Below are positions 33,560-44,331 of a stretch of DNA of 64,000 bases, piece after piece. Numbering within the stretch: position 1 is the first letter of the stretch; each line of letters opens with the position of its first letter. The position numbers were made by a program, and so were the translations under genes. A model generated the notes under the pieces. That model made no database searches. It was given only the letters and a program-made list of their open reading frames with translations, and was not told the DNA's origin. Location: the NCBI RefSeq assembly GCF_040412425.1, contig NC_089788.1, positions 61,935,220-61,999,219 of the forward strand, read 5' to 3'. The DNA is from Macrobrachium rosenbergii. Its lineage: Eukaryota > Arthropoda > Malacostraca > Decapoda > Palaemonidae.

Positions 33560-33690
33560 TTCCTTTGCTCTGGAAACCAGTTGCGACACTCGGAACAGGG
33601 ATTACTTACATTACAATCAGTAGATCTGCATCTGCTACAAGTGGAATGTGGGTCTGTTCTGTAACCAAGGAGGCTAAATAACGAGATCAT
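33560..33690 (-). pseudogene. DIRS Gag-like finger relic
   Basis: The minus strand reads TCSRCRSTDCNVSNPCSECR, then NWFPEQRKNFCKKRR. The spacing C-x2-C-x4-C-x4-C-x2-C plus W equals that of the DIRS ORF at 20542. It shows a second DIRS-type family in the same gene. The rest of this element is hard to trace; its possible terminus is at 33950-34135. Confidence 0.55.
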
Positions 33691-33949
33691 AGGGTACTAC
33701 AATGCCCAGGCATCTTCTCTGAGGCCTGGCTTGCTTAGATGATTCATGTGTTTGCATTTCTGGGAATGCAAAAAACACACAGATAGCACAACATAACAGA
33801 ATCACATAGCAAAAAAGAGAATGAAAAACCAGAACACCAAGGTGTCAAGTGGGCAGGAAGAGCTAAAAACAACTGGCTTCTGAGCGGGAAGACAGCAATC
33901 GTCTTACTTGGAAGGCAATTAAAAGAGAACTGTAGCATCACAGCATCCA

Positions 33950-34135
33950 CTAGGGGGAAACCAGGTTGAGCTCTGCCCACCTCTTTCCCCATTGGCCATC
34001 TCCCGTTGCCACCAAAACCTTGTGCCATTAATAACCGAACTCAGCTAGATGCTGGAGAAATCCCCTTATGTTAAGACCAAATGTTTGTTAGCTATGAAAA
34101 ATACAAATTGATTTAAAATTTGTCATTCTGTAATG
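33950..34135. repeat. repeat shared with 50007-50185
   Basis: Both copies contain GCCCACC or GCCCACA, then ATCTCCC(G/A)TTGCC, CCAAAACCTTGTGC, ATTAATAACC and CCTTATGTT, and end in AAATACAAATTGATTTAAAATTTGTC or nearly so. The final part is self-complementary. This is probably the terminus of a DIRS-type element near the Gag relic. Confidence 0.7.
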
Positions 34136-34143
34136 ATCTGATG

Positions 34144-34220
34144 GTTATGTTTTATAAGTAAATACTTGCACATTGTGTATGATTATGTTTTATAAGCAAA
34201 TACTTGCACATTGTGTACTC
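34144..34220. repeat. 39 bp tandem duplication
   Basis: TTATGTTTTATAAG(T/C)AAATA followed by CTTGCACATTGTGTA occurs twice in a row. Confidence 0.9.
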
Positions 34221-36080
34221 TACTGTTAAATGCAAAGTGGTCGGCCATGGCAGGCATTTAAAATATGCTTAAATTTTCCCATATTCAGAATGAATATAAT
34301 GAATAAGCAGACAACCATTTTAGAAAAGTCTTCGCTCAGAAAATGGTAAATAACCTCAGAATAACCACAGACAGTTATTTACTTTGACATTCCAATCAAT
34401 TATTAATAAAGAATTGGAAGAATTAAAAGTTCATTGATATATGTCTGAGATTTATCATTTCATTAGTTTTAAGAGTTCCAGTCTCACCATTCTTTGAGAA
34501 ACATCATCAATTTCACATATACAAAATATTCATTAGAAAAAATTTTCCACTTGATATGCCAGGGCAGGAAATAAATAATAGCTTTGCCTTTAACTGAAAG
34601 CACTGAGTAATATGAAATGAAACTAATGTATGAGAAATTGCTCATTGTCCCTAAAACCACCTCTTGATGTTAGGAGTTGGACAGTATATTCCAAATATAC
34701 TTTCCATATTTGCCTGTGATAAGTATTTTTTCTCTCTCTTAAGCCTGTGATAAACATAGAGACATGGTAAGTAATACATGTAATATGTAGGAAATTGGGT
34801 AGAAATAAACAAATAAGAAGCCAAACTAAAAGTTTGTTACTCATCAGTGGTAAAACAATGCTGTGGACAAAAAATGGTCCAAACAATGGAAGTTGCAGAA
34901 TGACAAAATTCCAAATCATGATAACATTGAACAAAAACTAACATTCTCTGTTGTATCTTTTCCCTTTATCACTACCTCAGATAGCTCCTTAACATACTGG
35001 ACTGGGGCATAAATATGGAATTCTCCAGCATGAGGGAAGAGACTGTTGTAGGAGAGGTTCAGGACAGGATATTTTTTCATCCCCAGGTCTCAAGATATCA
35101 AAGATTAGTAATCAAACTGATTTATGATTAAATTATTTGAGCCCACTCAGCAAGTTAGGGAGGCAGCCTATTCAAAATGGAGACAGTGATATAACTAAAG
35201 AGAGCCATCAGAGAAGGAGACTTAAGAAGGAGTGTATTTGCTGTTGCGTTGGACTCTTGCTTCTGGAGAAGGATCTGTATTTCCAAATATATATTGATTC
35301 ATTCAAAACTGATATACATGTTTGGGTCGTGTGGTTAATAGCCATGTACCATGTCAGTTCCTGATTTTCTTTTCCCACAGCACCTCAAGTACTTACATGT
35401 GACTGAGGAGCAATGGTAGTAACTTTGCTGTGATAATTCTCTATCATTTAAAATTGGTTAAACAGGCCAGGAATATGTCAGTCCTTGGTTTTGAGGTCCT
35501 TGCTTTTCTTTAGTATGCTTCGACATGAAGGTAGATCGTTTGTAAGGGCTAATGATGGAACTTTTCCTGATTAATCTAGGTGACAAGAGTTTTGCATCAA
35601 TGCAGCATTTTTCTAATTTGGATGTTTAAGTAGATTTATCATTTTTGTGATGTATGTGTATGTGTCTGGATAGGTAAACACAGAAGCAGGTATGCAGACA
35701 GCTTTGATTGTCAAGGTGCACCCAGTTGATATATTTATAGTATTATTTTTCATTTAGGCTTGGCGTTTTTACGATGAAATTATTAGTTACTGCGCTGTTA
35801 TTCAGTTAGTGTTTGTGAGTATATCTACAGAAAAATGCATCACTGCAATGATGATGCTCTGTGTTAAACAATTTATTATAGGGTTATGAGGAAGAAAGCT
35901 TTTTTCATCAGTGCTTTTGAAGTAGTTTTCAATACTTTGCTTGTTTGGCTTTCTCTTCATTCCAAAATACAGTATTAACTTTTAATTATCAAGAACAGAA
36001 ACATTGTTGAGTTGAAGATTTAATCTTGCCTGAATTATGATTCTTATGTGTCCATTTATATAATATTATTCAATTGGCAG
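34221..36080. other. intron 5, last part, nothing recognised
   Basis: AT-rich intron ending in CAATTGGCAG, the acceptor of exon 6. Confidence 0.4.
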
Positions 36081-36172
36081 GGTTTCTCTTGGCAAGATGC
36101 AGGAATTCCTAAACACATCTTGTATCACAAGTTTAAACTTCCTTCATGATACAGAAGCTGGATACCCAGACA
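36081..36172 (+). CDS. PHKB: phosphorylase b kinase regulatory subunit, exon 6
   Basis: A 92 nt exon, phase 2 to 1; acceptor CAATTGGCAG, donor GTGAGT. It encodes VSLGKMQEFLNTSCITSLNF, then LHDTEAGYPD. It corresponds to the G-K-L-x-E-F-L-x-T-S-C-x-T-x-L-x-F segment of the vertebrate alpha chain; as I recall, the GYPD-containing continuation is typical of the arthropod beta-type protein. Confidence 0.93.
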
Positions 36173-36925
36173 GTGAGTAATCATTCTATCTTGTGAACCT
36201 TTTTGCTTTTTATATTATTTGTTTACCATTTCTTTATTGTAATTTGCCCAGCTTATTTGAGTACTATACCCTTTTTTCTTGACAGCATTTACTTTTAAGA
36301 CTGAAAAGTAGCTTCCTGCAATTATGGAAACTTTTCTTAATTGTTGAAAAGTAATGATGATTCCAGTTTATTCAAAGCTATTGTCTTACAGTATTCTGAT
36401 CTTGTTGCTTCAGAATAATGAGTAACTGTTGTGACACAAACCCATTACTTATAGTAGACTAATACCTTGGTCCTCAGCTTTCCAGGCAGTCCGGAATTCA
36501 AGAATGACTTTCACTAGGTCAGGTAAACCATCTGGTCTCCAAAGCTCCTTTTCCATAGAAAACAGTCATTCTGTATGTGCCTTACACAGAACACTTATGT
36601 TTTGTTGCTCCCAGACTTTGTTTATTGTGCTGTGTATTCTTGTAATTGCACATAATAAAAAAAAAAAAATTTATAATCTCCTATAAGTAATCTTTTTTTT
36701 TTTTATGGGCAACTGTTGTTCATTTTCTGTATTCTTTGAGCTAGCTAGCTATCTAGTTTGTCATAATATATTGGTTGGTCATATAACCAGCTTCGAATTT
36801 GTAAGTGTTGCTTGATTGAGAAAATTATTAAGGTTTTTTTACTGGTAAGCAGTAATAATTATAATTTTGGTAGCGTAGTTGCTGTTCATCCTCAAAGGAG
36901 TTACACTCTCATGGTCCTGGTCTCG
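36173..36925. other. intron 6, first part, nothing recognised
   Basis: AT-rich intron; homopolymer A and T runs near 36657 and 36692. Confidence 0.4.
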
Positions 36926-36927
36926 CC

Positions 36928-36995
36928 AGAATAATGCATGTTGGCACAGTGATAGAATATAAAGGACTGAGGACAAGAGGGTTCTATCTCCAGTC
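36928..36995 (+). mobile_element. tRNA-like SINE head (weak)
   Basis: TTGGCACAGTGATAG resembles an A box (TGGCNNAGTGG) and GGGTTCTATCTCC, about 40 bases later, resembles a B box (GGTTCGANTCC). Spacing suits a tRNA-derived SINE promoter. No cloverleaf was verified. Confidence 0.35.
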
Positions 36996-37247
36996 TTACA
37001 ACTACCTCAGCTTTTTCCTTTATTCTTCTCGCACAGATGTGACAACAGCGTGTGTGTTGGCTTTGTTCCACATTACACCAGTCTCTCACAGAGTTCACTT
37101 GTCCCCAGTGTCTACTCCAAATACTGCAATCATCATCATAACTTTAAATTGGGAACCAGAAGGTCTCCTGCACCAATATTCCTGCCTCGCACAAGGAGAT
37201 GGAGTTGATAATGGCAAAAGGGGCTATAGAGTAGGGGAGAGACACCT

Positions 37248-37320
37248 CACCAGGAGTTTTCAGCTGCCTTTTTGTAATCCCCAAGGCCTTTGAGGGTTGT
37301 AGACCCTGGTTATAAACAAC
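37248..37320 (+). pseudogene. DIRS-type RT fragment
   Basis: The frame SPGVFSCLFVIPKAFEGCRP resembles the GFYNCLFVVPKSPGGWRP motif of the DIRS reverse transcriptase at 22920. Only this short piece is recognisable; a stop follows at once. Confidence 0.55.
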
Positions 37321-37947
37321 TTCAAAAAATAATTGCCAGAATTTTGTGAGGGAAGTATGAAGTAATTGCCAGAATTTTTTGAGGGAAGTATAAAAAGAGT
37401 GTTAGGGAAGTATATAAAGAATGTTAGAGTTACACACTCTTGAAACTGGCATAACATAGGTCTGAGTTACATACCTGTGGCCTGTGGCTGAGATGCCTTC
37501 TCTTGGTCCCAACCTACGATTAAGTGTGGCATCCCAGTCTTACGAGTTCAAGTGTAGACTGATGAGGACCTTCTCTCTTGCCAGGTAAAAGACACATGGA
37601 CTTATCTTTAAAGGACGCAGGTGGGTTGAGGGTGTTGTTATCCACTGGCACTGTGAAATCAGAGGTATCAAAGAACACCATTTCCTTCCATATAGACAGA
37701 TCATCATAAGAGTGCATGCATGTACCTTTGTGGTTAAAGCTTCCAGCCTGAAGATCAGGGGTTATGAGGTTAGGACAGTAGTGACTCGGTTAGAATTTAA
37801 AATGGAATATGAACATTTCCTCAGTTATTTCCGTTGCCCCTAGAGGTTCCCTCAACATTTTTTGAGATTTTACTTACTGGACTTCACAAACGCTTTGGTT
37901 GTTTACTCAGCCCAGTAGTGGCCCTAGGGTATAAAGTAACAAGATCT

Positions 37948-38107
37948 GGTTTTTTGTTCTTAAATCCAACTCCTCTTGCACATGAACATTTTATTCTGAG
38001 AGCATAATTTGTCAGGTATAGGTGTCTGGTTTTTTGTTCATAAATTCAACTCTTCTTGCACATAAACATTTTATTCTGAGAGCATAATTTGTCAGGTATA
38101 GGTGTCT
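37948..38107. repeat. 80 bp tandem duplication
   Basis: The stretch from TGGTTTTTTGTTC to TCAGGTATAGGTGTC is present twice in direct succession with few differences. Confidence 0.92.
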
Positions 38108-39134
38108 ACCCCTCTGAGAAGAGCATAAGTGAATTTGTTTATGCTATTTGGAATGGAGAATACAAACCAAGGTCCAACCATGGCCCCTTGTTAGTACTAA
38201 ACCTCAGGAATTACCCTCTTTTATTTCCATAAATAGTATTTCAGAAGTAATAGAGTCCATCCAACCTAAGTAGCTACTCATGCTACCGTAAAGAAGTGGG
38301 TTTTGTCAAAACAAGTAGTTTCTGAAAAGTAAAATTGATTTTTTTTTTTTTTACAAACCCATTACCTAAACTGTCTCTCCTCTTGACTCCATCTCTCTGA
38401 TGGAAATTTCAGACAGTGTTGCCAAGATAGCTTCACTTGACCTGGTCAAAGTCATTGTTTTATTGATTTCTGGAGTGTGTCCGGAGAACTGCAGGCTGCA
38501 GGATTAGGCTTTGGTAAATAATGGATTTACAAAAAATTCAGCTTTGTTATATATTTAGTTCATAAATTCACTATTAGTTTATGATTAATTTACTGTATTC
38601 CATTGCTTTAGGATTGGGATGAAATGTAGTAGTTTTTGGTGAAACATTTGTATTTGCTAAGTACTTGAGAAGTTAGTTTTTGAAGTTAAAGCAGATAAGT
38701 TTTCATATTCTTAGCTAACCTTTGTTCCAACTAACATCTTTTATCTTTTTGATGTCTTTTTTTTTCACAAATAAAAATTTAATTGGTAAATATATTGTAA
38801 ACTCTGATGTTGCCTTATAGAAGTAGGCAAGTTTATGGTAAATGAGGTATTGAATGTTTTTCTCTTAAGTATATTTGTAGTAGGACCATCTTCCATGTTC
38901 TCTTAATAGGTGTATGGAAAAAAGAAAAAATGAGATGGACGAACTCTAGGTTAGATCATGCACCATAGAGATACTCCTTGTTTCTACTCTTTACTGTATA
39001 GGTGATATGTATTGTAAAAATGTTTGATGTTCAATATGCAGACTCTCACCATTTTACACCATTCTCAGCACCATCTTTTCAGGTGACCAAATATATTAAA
39101 TTCTTGCAAGTTATAATTAATTATTCTCTTAAAG
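38108..39134. other. intron 6, last part, nothing recognised
   Basis: AT-rich intron. The acceptor of exon 7 is ATTCTCTTAAAG, weaker in pyrimidines than the others. Confidence 0.4.
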
Positions 39135-39225
39135 GTCTCAAGGCAGACGTCAAAGAATACTTAGAGAAGCAGATGAGAGGCTCCTTATCCTGGAAGAGAG
39201 CCGACTTGGTCCGCATGTCAAACAG
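39135..39225 (+). CDS. PHKB: phosphorylase b kinase regulatory subunit, exon 7
   Basis: A 91 nt exon, phase 1 to 2; acceptor TTCTCTTAAAG, donor GTAAGA. It encodes (S)LKADVKEYLEKQMRGSLSW and KRADLVRMSN. Phase fits exon 6 and exon 8 exactly. This is the poorly conserved linker after the glucoamylase-like domain, where phosphorylation sites are found in family members. The AAAG acceptor is unusual but the frame and position support it. Confidence 0.85.
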
Positions 39226-39724
39226 GTAAGATTTTATCATTATTATTATTGCTACACCCAGCCCAGTTTGGAAAAAGAAATACATTAGAATAAATTATAA
39301 AATTTTCAAAATAAATCAATAAAGGATATTCTAGCTGAAGGTAATAACTTTTCAATTAATAATATCATTCTCTTCTTAAAATTAAATTAATAAATAAAAT
39401 ATAATTTCCCTCCCCCGTTTTTTCCTCCTTTTATCCCCTCTATTTTTTATTTTATTTTAATCTTTTCCCCTTTTTTATTATTTAATTTTTATTTATATAT
39501 TTATTTATTTGTTTAATTACTTATTTAATTTTTTTATGTATTCTTTCCCTCCCCCTTTTTTTCCCGGCCCGAGAAGAACCCTAAAAGAGTTCAGAGGCTG
39601 GTTAAACAAATCATTTATAACTAACTAACTAACAGTAAATTATATATGTGGGATAACAATAAATTATATATTTGGGATAAAGGAGAAACAGTTGAGGTAA
39701 AACAGTTCAACTAGGTCACAGGAC

Positions 39725-39990
39725 TCATGTGAATCTGCTCAACAAAAAAGCATTTGCAGCCATTTTAAACTTCCTAAGTTTCAACAATTCAGCTACGTGA
39801 TTAGGAAGGTTATTCCATAATTCACAGTCAATTTTGAAGAGTTTTATATCTGGTGTATAGCTTTTTGGATAGCTATTTTATTCCCTCCAGAGCTGCAGCT
39901 CTCTTTCACATTTGTGCTTGTAATGATTTGTTTTGTTAATCACTTTGGTTTTTCTCATGATTAAATGACCACTGGTATAGTTCACTGCTA
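39725..39990 (-). pseudogene. LINE ORF2 C-terminus (CR1/jockey-like) relic
   Basis: The minus strand reads SGHLIMRKTKVINKTNHYKH, KSYTPDIKLFKIDCELWNNL, PNHVAELLKLRKFKMAANAF and LLSRFT-stop (stop at 39725). The 'WNxLPxxV...xFK' ending is common to many non-LTR retrotransposons. It continues downstream (to about 39560) as a 3' non-coding part. It is a 5'-truncated copy in intron 7. Confidence 0.65.
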
Positions 39991-40383
39991 GAAATGGCAA
40001 GGTTTTTTAATATTCAATATTTAAGGATAAGGTCATTTTCATTACATCATCCTGTTTTGCAGAAGTATGTTTCTCTTGGGATTTTTATTATATGGGTAAT
40101 CTTCCTCTTGCGTGACAGGTAGTTGGAAAAGATGTGTCTATACAAAATACACGGTCAACACCATGAATGGTTTAGTATGTTGCACATTTCAGCAGGTGAA
40201 AGAATTCTTTGCTCTATTTTACAGATGAGTGTTTCTCTTCTAGGGTTAGTCCTTGTTTAATTTGTTTTTTCAGTCTCTTCCTTTGCATTCACTCATGCAT
40301 TCAAGTACAGTTCTGCACCTACAGTTGGGATTCTGTGAAGTTTTAGAGGTTAAGCTTAAGAATCAGGCAATAGGAGTTGCTGG

Positions 40384-40650
40384 ATGACTTTCCAGGTTTT
40401 TACAGTCACCTGTTTCTGGTCTTTAAGTCAACTGGGATACAGGCACATCATGAACCTCATCCCACTGAATGAGTTTCTTCAGCAATCTTCTTTCAGGATG
40501 GTAACTTTGCCCTTATTTCATTATCCCGTAAAAAAAAGACAGCTTCCATGCTCCCTTTGGATCTTAGGAATATGTATTTCATTGTCCAAAATCTCTTTAT
40601 TTCAGGAAAATACTTTCACTTTATCTGCACATGTCAGTTTCTTCAGTTAA
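40384..40650 (+). pseudogene. DIRS-type RT fragment with palm motif A
   Basis: One frame reads GYRHIMNLIPLNEFLQQSSF, RMVTLPLFHYP; after a frameshift the other reads PLDLRNMYFIVQNLFISGKY. This is the GWRPIxxLxxLN...FRMxT...LDLRDAYF series of DIRS-like enzymes. The catalytic Asp of DAYF reads Asn. The homology may continue weakly to about 41050. Confidence 0.6.
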
Positions 40651-41094
40651 AAAGTCATTCTTCTCACCAGAGACAGTGTGGGCACAGAAAAATGTAATAA
40701 GATCTAGTAGATATTTGGACAACTGACTAATGGTGGCATCATTGCCAGTAAAACTACATCAACATCTGTACCTCTCACATCAGAACAGTCTTGGCATTTG
40801 TTGCCAGTCTCGGCAACTGTGGTCAGCAGAGTCTCAGCTGGATGGTTATCTTGTCTCACTGTGGATGACATCTTAAAAATCTTAGGGATATACAGCATTA
40901 AATTTTTTGTCATAACAATCGTAATTTGGCTTATGTGGGGTGGAGGGGGGCCAGATGGAATCTTGATTTACTCATCATTGAGCACAAGAGAGCCATTAAC
41001 AATGATAATAGAAATAAGGCAGGAGCCACACATATTTGGGATTTTGACCAGTGAATGAACAGAGAAGAAATAATGTACTGTGCTACATGGTGTA

Positions 41095-41135
41095 TGTGTG
41101 TGTTTGTGTGTGTGGGGGTGGGGGGGGGGTCCTTG
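41095..41135. repeat. (TG)n and poly-G tract
   Basis: Short TG repeat followed by a run of ten G in intron 7. Confidence 0.85.
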
Positions 41136-41799
41136 TTAACTTGATGGTAGTGGTAGCTGGAAATAATCCTTTAATGATTTAAGTAGAGTGAATGCCAGTA
41201 ATATCCTTAAAGAGTCTAAATTCTCCTTATTCATAAGGGAAGCTGATAGTTCTGACTTACTCCATGTATTGATGGAATGTTTAATACCTGACCTCGGGAA
41301 CTATACCCATGGTTAATGCCCCCAGTGAGCAGCAGAATGGCAGCACAACCACAGCAAACCAGAATGGTCAAGTAGTCAGAAGATCAATAGGAAACTTAAA
41401 TAAAGAATTACTAGTACTTTAATCCAGTTTTATCCAGTTTTGGCCAGCCCTGTGAGAGCTGAAAGTCAGCTCATTGATCTGGTTAAACTACTGTAATGAT
41501 AATAATCCAGTTTCATTTCCTCTGTTGATGAGGATAGTAGTCCTTGCAAATTTGAATGGTTTTAATTCTATTTTAACAGTATACCAAGACTTTGCACACA
41601 AGAAAAGGGGGTGTTTTATCTTTGTCTTTAAAGTGCATGACTGTTCTTCATAGTTTTCGATAATGATAATTGTATGAAGAAATTTTTTTATATTTAAAAA
41701 CTATATTCTTATTAATAAAATAATAAATGCTTATTACTTATGTGCAAGTATGTTTAGTGTAGTGGAATGCTCTTCAAATCATTTTGCTCTTTTTTTCAG
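41136..41799. other. intron 7, last part, nothing recognised
   Basis: AT-rich intron ending in the strong acceptor CTCTTTTTTTCAG. Confidence 0.4.
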
Positions 41800-41897
41800 G
41801 TTTAAGGAGAAAAGCGTAAGGGACCCTGCACGCCGTAAGATATCTGTCAGGGGTAGTATTCGCAAGTCTCGAACAGTTTTGACTGAAGATGAAAGAG
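41800..41897 (+). CDS. PHKB: phosphorylase b kinase regulatory subunit, exon 8 (last seen)
   Basis: A 98 nt exon, phase 2 to 1; acceptor TTTTTTTCAG, donor GTTAGT. It encodes FKEKSVRDPARRKISVRGSI, then RKSRTVLTEDER. The R-R-K-I-S and R-K-S-R-T stretches look like basophilic kinase sites (R-R-x-S/T type), which is interesting because phosphorylase kinase is activated by PKA phosphorylation of alpha and beta chains. That these particular sites are used is inference. The next exon must start with 2 nt of a codon; I did not find it before 64000. Confidence 0.88.
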
Positions 41898-43130
41898 GTT
41901 AGTTATCCTTTTATTAGGTAAATATAAAGTAATTATAAACATTATTGTTGTGAATTAGGTATCCTTGCATAAACACTCTATAGGGTAATGAGTATTGCAT
42001 TGCCAGTAAGAGGAAATTTAGTTACAGGGCATGACCCAGTCATATTTTCTCGAAATACTCTACCCAGATATAATAAGGTTCAAGTGTCCCAGATTAATCA
42101 GTGAAGAATGATTTTCATGGTTAATGATAAATGAGATATTCCTTAACATGTTGGCAGCATGCTCAGTGATGTAGAATTAAGGTACTTTCCAAAGATAATA
42201 ACAGTACTGTAATAAAAAGAAGCACATCCAAAGGCTAAGCCAGATTGAAATTGTTACTGAGCCTTAGCAGTTTGCTTTTATTTTGTGGTCAAGGTTTTGA
42301 GGTTTTTGAATTCTGTTTATAGTGCTGAGAACCTTAGATCTAATTATTAATATCTTAAAAAGTTTTTAGTTATTCGATATGATAAATATTTTATATTAAG
42401 AAAACCTTTTGGCCAATCTCTTAAGTTAAGATTTTTTATAATGAAAAATTAAGAAACATTGGAAGAGAAGTATGAGGTTTAGAACTCAGTAAAAGACTAA
42501 AATTTTGGAATAATCTGATTGCATCTACTAGCACACCTTGCATCTTGCTATACTGTACTTAAAAAATATGTGCCACTTACTAGACTTGGTTGCACTGGAA
42601 AATAAGGTCAAATGAAATACACATCTTTGCAGAGCATGCTTAATATGAATGCTGTGTATGTATGTGTATAGTACATTATAAATTGTATGCACAGGCAGTT
42701 AGCTGCCATAATGTAGTTTTAGTGTCTTTTCCTTGTTAATTAACTTGAACTTTTCATGTACAGCACTGTATTTCATTTATGTCATGTCATGTCATGTTTT
42801 ATTATGATTTAAAAGGAGGTTTTGCAAAAATTATATTCAATTTCATTGCTTCATATGAAGCTAGCTTAGCTCGGTCACTTCATAATACAACAGAAGAACA
42901 GGATTGTTTTTCTGTTTACAATTTTACATCTTCCCATATAGTACAGTTTGCTGAAGCTACCTCCCATAATACCAGAGTTCATATGTATGAGGTTTTGTAT
43001 TTGATTTTGATAAGTTTCGAGTTTATTCTGTGATACAGTAAGACAGTAATTGTTGCACTTTATATAAAATGAATGACTATTTCTGTTGGAAAACTAATGT
43101 TGTTGGTTGTTTGATGGATGGCATTAATTG
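41898..43130. other. downstream intron or flank, nothing recognised
   Basis: AT-rich DNA. The ORF at 42779 has no recognised domain. It is probably intron because the gene has not ended. Confidence 0.4.
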
Positions 43131-43299
43131 CTTATTATTATTATATTGTTATCATGACTGGGTGGTTTTTATAGTGTGGGGTTCCGGGTTGCATCCTGCT
43201 TCCTTAGAAGTCCATCACTTTCCTCACTGTGTGTGCTGTTTCTAATAGCACGCTCTTCTGCATGAGTCCTGGAGCTACTACAGCTTCTAGTTTTTCCAG

Positions 43300-44182
43300 G
43301 TTCCTTTCAATGATCTTGGGATCTTGCTTAGTCTTCCTATGATTATGGGTACAATTTCCACCTGCATATCCCATATCCTCCTTATTTCTATTTTCAGGTC
43401 TTGATACTTATCAATTTTCTTTCTCATTCTTTCTCATCAACTCTGGTGTCCCATGGTATTGCGACATCGATGAGTGATACTTTCTTCTTGATTTTGTCAA
43501 TCGGCTTCAAGTTTGGTCTATTGGCACGTATCACCCTATCTGTTCTTATACCATAGTCCCGGAGGATCTTTGCCTGACCGTTTTCTATCACTCCCTCGGG
43601 TTGATGTTCATACCATTTATTACTGCAAACTAGCTGGTGTTTCTTGCACAGGCTCCAGTGGAGGGCTTTTGCTACTGAATCATGCCTCTTTTTGTACTGA
43701 TTCTGCGCAAGTGCCGGACATTCGCTTGCTATGGGGTTTATGGTCTCGTCTTTCATATTGTACTTCCTGCATATTCTTTGGACATATCTGGTTCTAAGGG
43801 CCTGATCTTGTGCCGCTGTTAGCATTCCTTCTGTTCCCTTCTTGAGTTCTCCCCTCTGTAGCCATTGCTGTGTTTCATTGCTGGCCAGTTCTTTAGTCTG
43901 TCTCATGTACTGTCCGTACATTGGTTTGCTGTGCCAATCCTCTGTTCTGTTTTTCATTCTCCTGTCTCGGTATATTTCTGGGTCTTCATCTACTTTTATC
44001 AGTCCTTCTTCCCATGCACTCCATAGTGACTCATCTTCACTGGTTTTCAGATATTGTCCCAGTGCTCTGCTCTCGATGTTGATGCAGTCCTCTATGCTTG
44101 GTAGACTTCTCCCTCCTTCCTTTTGTGTTATGTATTGTTTGCCTGTATTTGCTCTTGGGTGTAATGCTTTGTGTATTGTCAT
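43300..44182 (-). pseudogene. R4/Dong-like C-terminal finger and endonuclease
   Basis: The minus frame (stop near 43424) reads RANTGKQYITQKEGGRSLPS at the start, where relatives have RxDVDRLYLPRxEGGRGL. A WLQRGELKKGTEGMLTAAQD block follows, then a finger region CRKYNMKDETINPIASECPA, where the second Cys and the His of the usual C-x2-C-xn-H-x4-C are lost. The endonuclease block reads RPNLKPIDKIKKKVSLIDVA, with the family's RPD changed to RPN. A last piece KYQDLKIEIRRIWDMQVEIV continues in another frame to about 43300. Both nucleic-acid-binding and catalytic residues are therefore worn. Confidence 0.8.
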
Positions 44183-44331
44183 GTGTTTCCTAGTTTTTGG
44201 TCTATGCTGCAGAATTCAGCCTTCGTCCACTCCACTACTCCTCCGCTGTATCTGATTACTGGTACTGCCCATGTGTTTATGGCTTTTGTCATGTTTCCAG
44301 TGTTGAGTTTTGACTTGAGTATCGCCTTAAA

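Noticed and set aside
37725..37800. tRNA/SINE-like GTGGTTAAAGC...GATCAGGGGTTATGAGG stretch
   Set aside because: B box too worn and no tail seen; kept only as a possible SINE remnant.
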